Positions 59,947-64,000 of a DNA stretch of 64,000 nt are shown here, in pieces (the first letter of the stretch is position 1; each line of letters starts with the position of its first letter). Source of the stretch: Flavipsychrobacter sp. (GTDB taxonomy: Bacteria; Bacteroidota; Bacteroidia; Chitinophagales; Chitinophagaceae); the NCBI GenBank assembly GCA_021155965.1, contig JAJNBJ010000002.1, forward strand, positions 124,001 to 188,000. The letters run 5' to 3'. The position numbers and the translations under genes were made by a program. Below the pieces are notes generated by a model that was given only the letters and a program-made list of their open reading frames with translations, had not been told where the DNA came from and searched no databases.

Positions 59947-62835
59947 TTGAAGAAATTAATACTTTATATTTTACTCAATTGCCTGGTGCTGTTTTCTTAT
60001 GCCCAGCACCCATACTATTATACCCTGCACGATGATAATGGCCTGCCGTCAAATGAAGTGTACCAGATTCACCAGGATGAGTTTGGGTATATGTGGGTAG
60101 GATGCAATACCGGGCTTTACCGGTACGATGGTTTTAATTTCATGCCCTTCAAAAATGCCAGCCAGAATTCAATAGCAATTTCCGGGTTAACCATTGCTCC
60201 TGATAAAAAACTATACTGCCAGAATTTCTCCGGCCAACTGTTTTACGTAGCCAATGATTCGCTGGTTCTGCTTGCCGATGTGAAAGAACGTATTCGATCT
60301 CATCCTGCATATACTGTAGACGGGCATAACAACATATGGATCGGCTTACCTGAAGGAATACTGAAACGGGATGCCAATGGAAAAGAAGGATTATTGTTTA
60401 AGGGAGAATTGTATATAACAGAATTTGAGCTATGCCCTGATGGGTCTTTATACGCTATAGACGTTGCCAGGGGCTTACTGAAGATCGCTAAGAACAACTC
60501 TGGCTATACCTGGAAAAAGATCCATGGCACGCCCGAAGCATTTACTAATGCGCGCTCAACTATCCGGCGCTACGGCAATAAATTCTATGCACTCTCATCC
60601 ACAAACGGGGAACGCGATTATTTCATCACAGAAATACGAAGTGACACTGCAGCATTGATAAAAAAAATTCCAGCCGGCTACTCAATTGAGTTCATTTATT
60701 CGATGGATCTTTTCAACAATAAGATATGGCTGGGAACTTCTGCAGGAGCTATTTGCATGAATTTGAACGGCGATATTGAGCAACGGTGCTTCCCCTCCGA
60801 GAAAATATCGGACATCATCTTAGACCGCGAAGGGAATTACTGGTTTTCATCGCTGCAAAATGGCATTTTTATTATCCCCGATCTTTCCCTTGAAAGCATA
60901 ACATCCACCAATTCAACCCTGAAAGACAATAATATTACCGCGTTGAAAGCTATCTCCAATGAGAATTTACTCATTGGCACCTATTCAGGCGACGTTTATC
61001 ATTATTCATTAAGCAGCAATGGCCTGGAGTTATTACCTAAAAGTAAAGATGCCGCGTACCGGAACGTAACGTCAATTATTCCTTATGATGAGGATAATAT
61101 TATAGTTGGCCGTGGGTCTGTTTCAGTTATTAATGTAAGATATAAACAAGATCATTCCTACTCCTCTGCATATATCCGCGATATGGCGCGCACTGGTGAT
61201 AGTATCATTTTTGTTTCTTCCGAAATGGTGGGAGCCATGCCTAGGATACAGGAACTAATTAACAGGCACAAATACCCCCCTCGTAATATTAAGAGTACTG
61301 CTGGAAAGCACGTTTGCGTTGACACCACCACCGGCACAATATGGATATCGCTCAACGACGGACTGGCAGCTTATGAAGGAGGAATGATCACTCCATTCAA
61401 AATAAACGAAAAACCAATTTATTGTAACGCACTCTATGCCGACCGTGCAGGCATTTGGGCAGGTACTGTATCAGACGGGGTATATAATATCAGGAATAAA
61501 AAAGTGGCACTTCATTTAAACAATACTAATGGCTTGCAGGGCAGTAATGTGCGTTGCATCATATCAGCAAACGACACACTCTATATCGCAACCGATGTAT
61601 GTGTTAATATCTATTACCCTGATGGCACATTTGCCTATCTTGATTACACGGAAGGCATCAATGCAAAAGAAATAACAGCCCTTGCGCTAACCGGCAAATA
61701 TCTATTCATAGGTACAATAAGAGGTCTGTTCCGGTTGCCTGCCAACTCGCTGTTTACCAACAATACCCCGCCAAATATCCGGATAACATCGATCGTGATA
61801 AATGGAAAGGACCAGGGCGCCGCAAGATCTGTACGCTTACCATGGAATAACGCAGATGTGTTGATCAACTTCTCCTCAGTGGCCTTGCGCAGCAGGGGAA
61901 AATTCAATTACCTGTATAGAATAAAGGGCTTTCGCGACGAATGGCAAAAACTGGATGGAAGTGCAAATTATGTGCGCCTGAACCACCTGCCGCCGGGTAC
62001 GTTCACATTTGAAGTGAAAGCCGCAAATGAAGATGGAGTAGCTTCCGATAGCGTAGCCTCTATTACCATCATTGCCGAAGCCCCATTCTGGCAGCAATGG
62101 TGGTTTTATGTGCTCCTTACCATACTAGGTGCTGCTGTGGTCACTTTACTGTTCATTATCCGCATCAGGAAAATAAGAAGTGAAGCTGATACACGAAACC
62201 AGCTTATTACATCGCAGCTTACTGCACTCAAAGCGCAAATGAACCCGCACTTCATGTACAACACACTTAATTCGATACAGGACCTCATTTTGCAGAACGA
62301 TATTAAAAGCACTAACTATTACCTCAGCCGTTACAGCACACTCATGCGCAAGATCCTCGACTCATCGGGGCACAACGAAATAGAACTGGCGGAAGAAATA
62401 GAGATATTGCAACTCTATATGGAACTCGAAAAGCTAAGATTTGGCAATGATTTCACCTACGCTATATCAGTACCTGATACAATAGGAAAAAGCATACTAC
62501 TGCCATCTATGATCATACAGCCTTTTGTTGAAAATGCCATAAAACATGGCCTGTTGCACAAAAAAGGGCCAAAAATGCTTGAAATAACTTTCGATAAACA
62601 AGGAACGAACCTCATATGCACCATAAAAGATAATGGTGTTGGCAGAAAGAAAGCAGCAGAGATCAAAGAGCGCTCTCCCATTCCCCATAAGTCATTCGCC
62701 ACAAAAGCAACCGAACGGCGCCTGGAACTGGTGAATATGGGCCGCTTGCACAAAATAAAACTGGCAATAACAGACAATAAGGAGAACGGCATACCCACAG
62801 GCACAGAAGTAAGGCTGGAAATACCAATGGAATGA
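59947..62835 (+). CDS. two-component propeller sensor histidine kinase (LytS-type output)
   Basis: This 962-residue protein has a TTG start giving signal MKKLILYILLNCLVLFSYAQ. A periplasmic beta-propeller with many Reg_prop motifs (GYMWVGCNTGLYRYDGFNF, NNIWIGLPEGIL, GIWAGTVSDGVY) leads to a Y_Y_Y domain (~660-725) and one membrane helix (~733-755). The cytoplasmic His_kinase domain (PF06580) has MNPHFMYNTLNSIQDLI (phospho-His near 770) and HATPase box DNGVGRKKA. Its partner is the LytTR regulator 97 bases downstream. The ligand may be a glycan, but this is inference. Confidence 0.94.
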   Translation: MKKLILYILLNCLVLFSYAQHPYYYTLHDDNGLPSNEVYQIHQDEFGYMWVGCNTGLYRYDGFNFMPFKNASQNSIAISGLTIAPDKKLYCQNFSGQLFYVANDSLVLLADVKERIRSHPAYTVDGHNNIWIGLPEGILKRDANGKEGLLFKGELYITEFELCPDGSLYAIDVARGLLKIAKNNSGYTWKKIHGTPEAFTNARSTIRRYGNKFYALSSTNGERDYFITEIRSDTAALIKKIPAGYSIEFIYSMDLFNNKIWLGTSAGAICMNLNGDIEQRCFPSEKISDIILDREGNYWFSSLQNGIFIIPDLSLESITSTNSTLKDNNITALKAISNENLLIGTYSGDVYHYSLSSNGLELLPKSKDAAYRNVTSIIPYDEDNIIVGRGSVSVINVRYKQDHSYSSAYIRDMARTGDSIIFVSSEMVGAMPRIQELINRHKYPPRNIKSTAGKHVCVDTTTGTIWISLNDGLAAYEGGMITPFKINEKPIYCNALYADRAGIWAGTVSDGVYNIRNKKVALHLNNTNGLQGSNVRCIISANDTLYIATDVCVNIYYPDGTFAYLDYTEGINAKEITALALTGKYLFIGTIRGLFRLPANSLFTNNTPPNIRITSIVINGKDQGAARSVRLPWNNADVLINFSSVALRSRGKFNYLYRIKGFRDEWQKLDGSANYVRLNHLPPGTFTFEVKAANEDGVASDSVASITIIAEAPFWQQWWFYVLLTILGAAVVTLLFIIRIRKIRSEADTRNQLITSQLTALKAQMNPHFMYNTLNSIQDLILQNDIKSTNYYLSRYSTLMRKILDSSGHNEIELAEEIEILQLYMELEKLRFGNDFTYAISVPDTIGKSILLPSMIIQPFVENAIKHGLLHKKGPKMLEITFDKQGTNLICTIKDNGVGRKKAAEIKERSPIPHKSFATKATERRLELVNMGRLHKIKLAITDNKENGIPTGTEVRLEIPME

Positions 62836-62849
62836 ACCAATGCCTTTCG

Positions 62850-62880
62850 TTAATGAACTGAAATCAACCGTTCATGAGTT
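62850..62880 (+). promoter_or_regulatory. predicted LytTR binding site upstream of the regulator gene
   Basis: TTAATGAACT (62850-62859) and TTCATGAGTT (62871-62880) are direct repeats with a 21-base period, each preceded by CG. The second copy is followed after 2 bases by the -33 box. The same arrangement occurs at 63765-63795. Confidence 0.65.
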
Positions 62881-62882
62881 TT

Positions 62883-62915
62883 TTTGTGAACAAATCCGTA
62901 AATAAAATAGTTTTG
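62883..62915 (+). promoter_or_regulatory. promoter of the LytTR regulator gene
   Basis: TTTG (62883-62886) and TAGTTTTG (62908-62915) are 21 bases apart, an exact match to TAnnTTTG. The start codon is 17 bases after the -7 box. The regulator can thus be made independently of the kinase gene. Confidence 0.7.
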
Positions 62916-62932
62916 CCTAATTGAAGGAACCT

Positions 62933-63709
62933 ATGCCGGATACAGGTAAGATACAGGCTATTATTATAGACGACGAGCTTAGGGCGCGTAATAGCTTAAG
63001 CAAGCTGGTTACAGACTATAATCCGAATGTGGAAATAATAGCCATGTGTGCCTGTGTGCCCGAGGGAGTGCTGGCTATAAACCAGAAGCGGCCGCAGCTT
63101 GTTTTCCTTGACATTGAAATGCCCGAATATAACGGTTTCGAACTGCTCTCATTTTTCAGGGACATAGATTTTCACATCATCTTTGTTACGGCCTACAACG
63201 AATACGCTTTGAAAGCTTTCGAAGTTTCTGCCGTTGATTACTTGTTAAAACCGGTAGATATTGATAAGCTGAAAGCCGCAATAAGCAAGGTAGACCAAAA
63301 GTTGAGCACTTATGATATGCAGAGCAAAATGGATGTGCTCAAAGAAACATTCAAAACCGGCCAATTCAACAGGATTGCGCTGCCGGTATCTGAAGGCCTC
63401 TTGTTCGTGGAAGTACCGGACATTGTTTACCTGGAAGCCGAGGGAGCTTATACTACCGTTTGGCTCCAGAATGGCTCTAAAATACTGGTGAGCAAGAAAA
63501 TGAAATTCTTTGAAGAGATACTCGAGGCCAGGCAAAACTTCTTCAGGTCGCACCGCTCATTCATTGTAAATATTAACTTCCTGAAGAAGTATAGTAAAAA
63601 TGAAGGCTCCCTCACACTAGATAATGGTAAAGTAGCCTATATCTCCCGCGATCGTAAAGCAGAGTTTGAAGAACTGCTGAAACAAAACAAATTGACAGTA
63701 GGATTTTGA
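62933..63709 (+). CDS. LytTR-family response regulator
   Basis: This 258-residue protein has a receiver (phospho-Asp 60 in LVFLDIEMPEYNGFELL; Thr in FVTAYNEYA; Lys in LLKPVD). The C-terminal LytTR DNA-binding domain (~150-250) has IVYLEAEGAYTTVWLQNG, FFRSHRSFIVNINFLKKYS and a final beta strand with the usual YISRDRKAEF. I chose ATG 62933 over TTG 62921. Two copies of a 21-base-period repeat lie upstream, suggesting autoregulation. Confidence 0.95.
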   Translation: MPDTGKIQAIIIDDELRARNSLSKLVTDYNPNVEIIAMCACVPEGVLAINQKRPQLVFLDIEMPEYNGFELLSFFRDIDFHIIFVTAYNEYALKAFEVSAVDYLLKPVDIDKLKAAISKVDQKLSTYDMQSKMDVLKETFKTGQFNRIALPVSEGLLFVEVPDIVYLEAEGAYTTVWLQNGSKILVSKKMKFFEEILEARQNFFRSHRSFIVNINFLKKYSKNEGSLTLDNGKVAYISRDRKAEFEELLKQNKLTVGF

Positions 63710-63731
63710 TAATTCACCACCCCGCAAGTAG

Positions 63732-63760
63732 AAGGCAACCTATAAACCGGTTGCCTTTTT
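63732..63760 (+). terminator. terminator after the LytTR regulator gene
   Basis: AAGGCAACC pairs with GGTTGCCTT across an 8-base loop. The hairpin ends in a T-run (63756-63760). It lies 22 bases past the regulator stop. Confidence 0.9.
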
Positions 63761-63764
63761 ACTG

Positions 63765-63795
63765 TTCATGAACTGGAACAGTCATTTCGTGAACT
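63765..63795 (+). promoter_or_regulatory. predicted LytTR binding site upstream of the NHL gene
   Basis: TTCATGAACT (63765-63774) and TTCGTGAACT (63786-63795) are direct repeats with a 21-base period. GACTTTTG (63824-63831) is a near match to the -7 box, 38 bases from the start of the second repeat, against 37 at the regulator promoter. Confidence 0.65.
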
Positions 63796-63856
63796 TTGCA
63801 CTTACATGCTGCAACAACCATCCGACTTTTGATCTGCAAAACAAAAAACTATAATT

Positions 63857-64000
63857 ATGAAAAAGCGCTACTTATCAAAACTCATTATAGCGGCCGTTTA
63901 TCTTGCAGCTATAGTAATAGCCACGATCTCACATGCACAAACCATCAGCACTTTTGCAGGCAATGGCACAGGTGCCCTGGCAGGGGATGGCGGGGCCGCA
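63857..64000 (+). CDS. secreted NHL-repeat protein (3' end outside window)
   Basis: The first 48 codons give a signal peptide (MKKRYLSKLIIAAVYLAAI, cleavage after SHAQ). They are followed by TISTFAGNGTGALAGDGGAA, the standard start of Bacteroidota NHL-repeat propellers. The rest lies beyond 64000. It is probably a T9SS cargo and the likely target of the upstream LytTR circuit. No alternative start fits the signal peptide. Confidence 0.82.
   Translation, partial: MKKRYLSKLIIAAVYLAAIVIATISHAQTISTFAGNGTGALAGDGGAA

Noticed and set aside
1-64000. tRNA, rRNA, CRISPR arrays, transposases, phage genes
   Set aside because: I looked for T-loop GGTTCGAATCC patterns, regularly spaced repeats of 25-40 bases and transposase or integrase motifs and saw none.

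Overview
The window is a chromosomal stretch of a Bacteroidota bacterium, most likely in or near the Chitinophagaceae. The evidence is several secreted proteins with type IX secretion (T9SS) sorting tails, a gliding-motility-type C-terminal domain, many small Bacteroidota lipoproteins, a Bacteroidota-style RicT/PSP1 protein, little Shine-Dalgarno signal, and promoter boxes of the Bacteroidota type (TTTG then TAnnTTTG). I see no rRNA, tRNA, CRISPR array, transposase or prophage.

Layout. 1-3.5 kb: the tail of a T9SS cargo protein, a rhodanese, small unknown genes and a lipoprotein. 3.6-12.4 kb: amino acid permease, LipB, a GT-C/TPR membrane protein, guanylate kinase, a YoeB-type toxin-antitoxin (TA) module and a bacilliredoxin. 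12.6-19.4 kb: methyltransferase, MscS channel, DapD, then a minus-strand glycan cluster (acyltransferase, PglE-like aminotransferase, PglD-like acetyltransferase, PglC-like phosphoglycosyl transferase) with a ParE-type TA module inside it. 19.5-31 kb: small carboxypeptidase-regulatory-like proteins, AnmK, SurE, SppA, an Ig-repeat T9SS protein, FolK, RecQ and RicT. 31-44 kb is an accessory region: an orphan antitoxin, a nonsense-broken NTR-like gene, a gliding-motility-type protein, a VapBC module, tandem bestrophins separated by decayed copies of a lipoprotein 3' end, outer-membrane genes, a nested inverted-repeat element, an 11-bp-period repeat array, and a second YoeB-type module. 44-47 kb: a stand-alone acyl-CoA mutase catalytic subunit and small stress-like proteins. 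47-56 kb: a signalling island with sigma-54 (RpoN), an NtrC-type activator, three histidine kinases and two single-domain response regulators. 56-64 kb: DUF983, an NlpC/P60 peptidase, RNase Y, a YafQ-type TA module, then a propeller sensor kinase, its LytTR regulator and the start of a secreted NHL-repeat protein.

The most interesting signals are regulatory. (1) The LytTR regulator gene and the next gene (NHL protein) are both preceded by a pair of matching 10-bp direct repeats exactly 21 bp apart, at almost the same distance from a TAnnTTTG-like box. This predicts an autoregulated LytTR circuit with its binding site visible. (2) A short GC-rich palindromic repeat sits directly at the stop codons of four unrelated genes, always in the same orientation to the gene; in one case it supplies the stop codon. 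(3) The 41.6-42.5 kb gap holds a nested hairpin element and a helically phased repeat array. (4) Five complete TA modules and one orphan antitoxin lie within 64 kb. All functional statements are inferred from sequence alone; no search or alignment was run.
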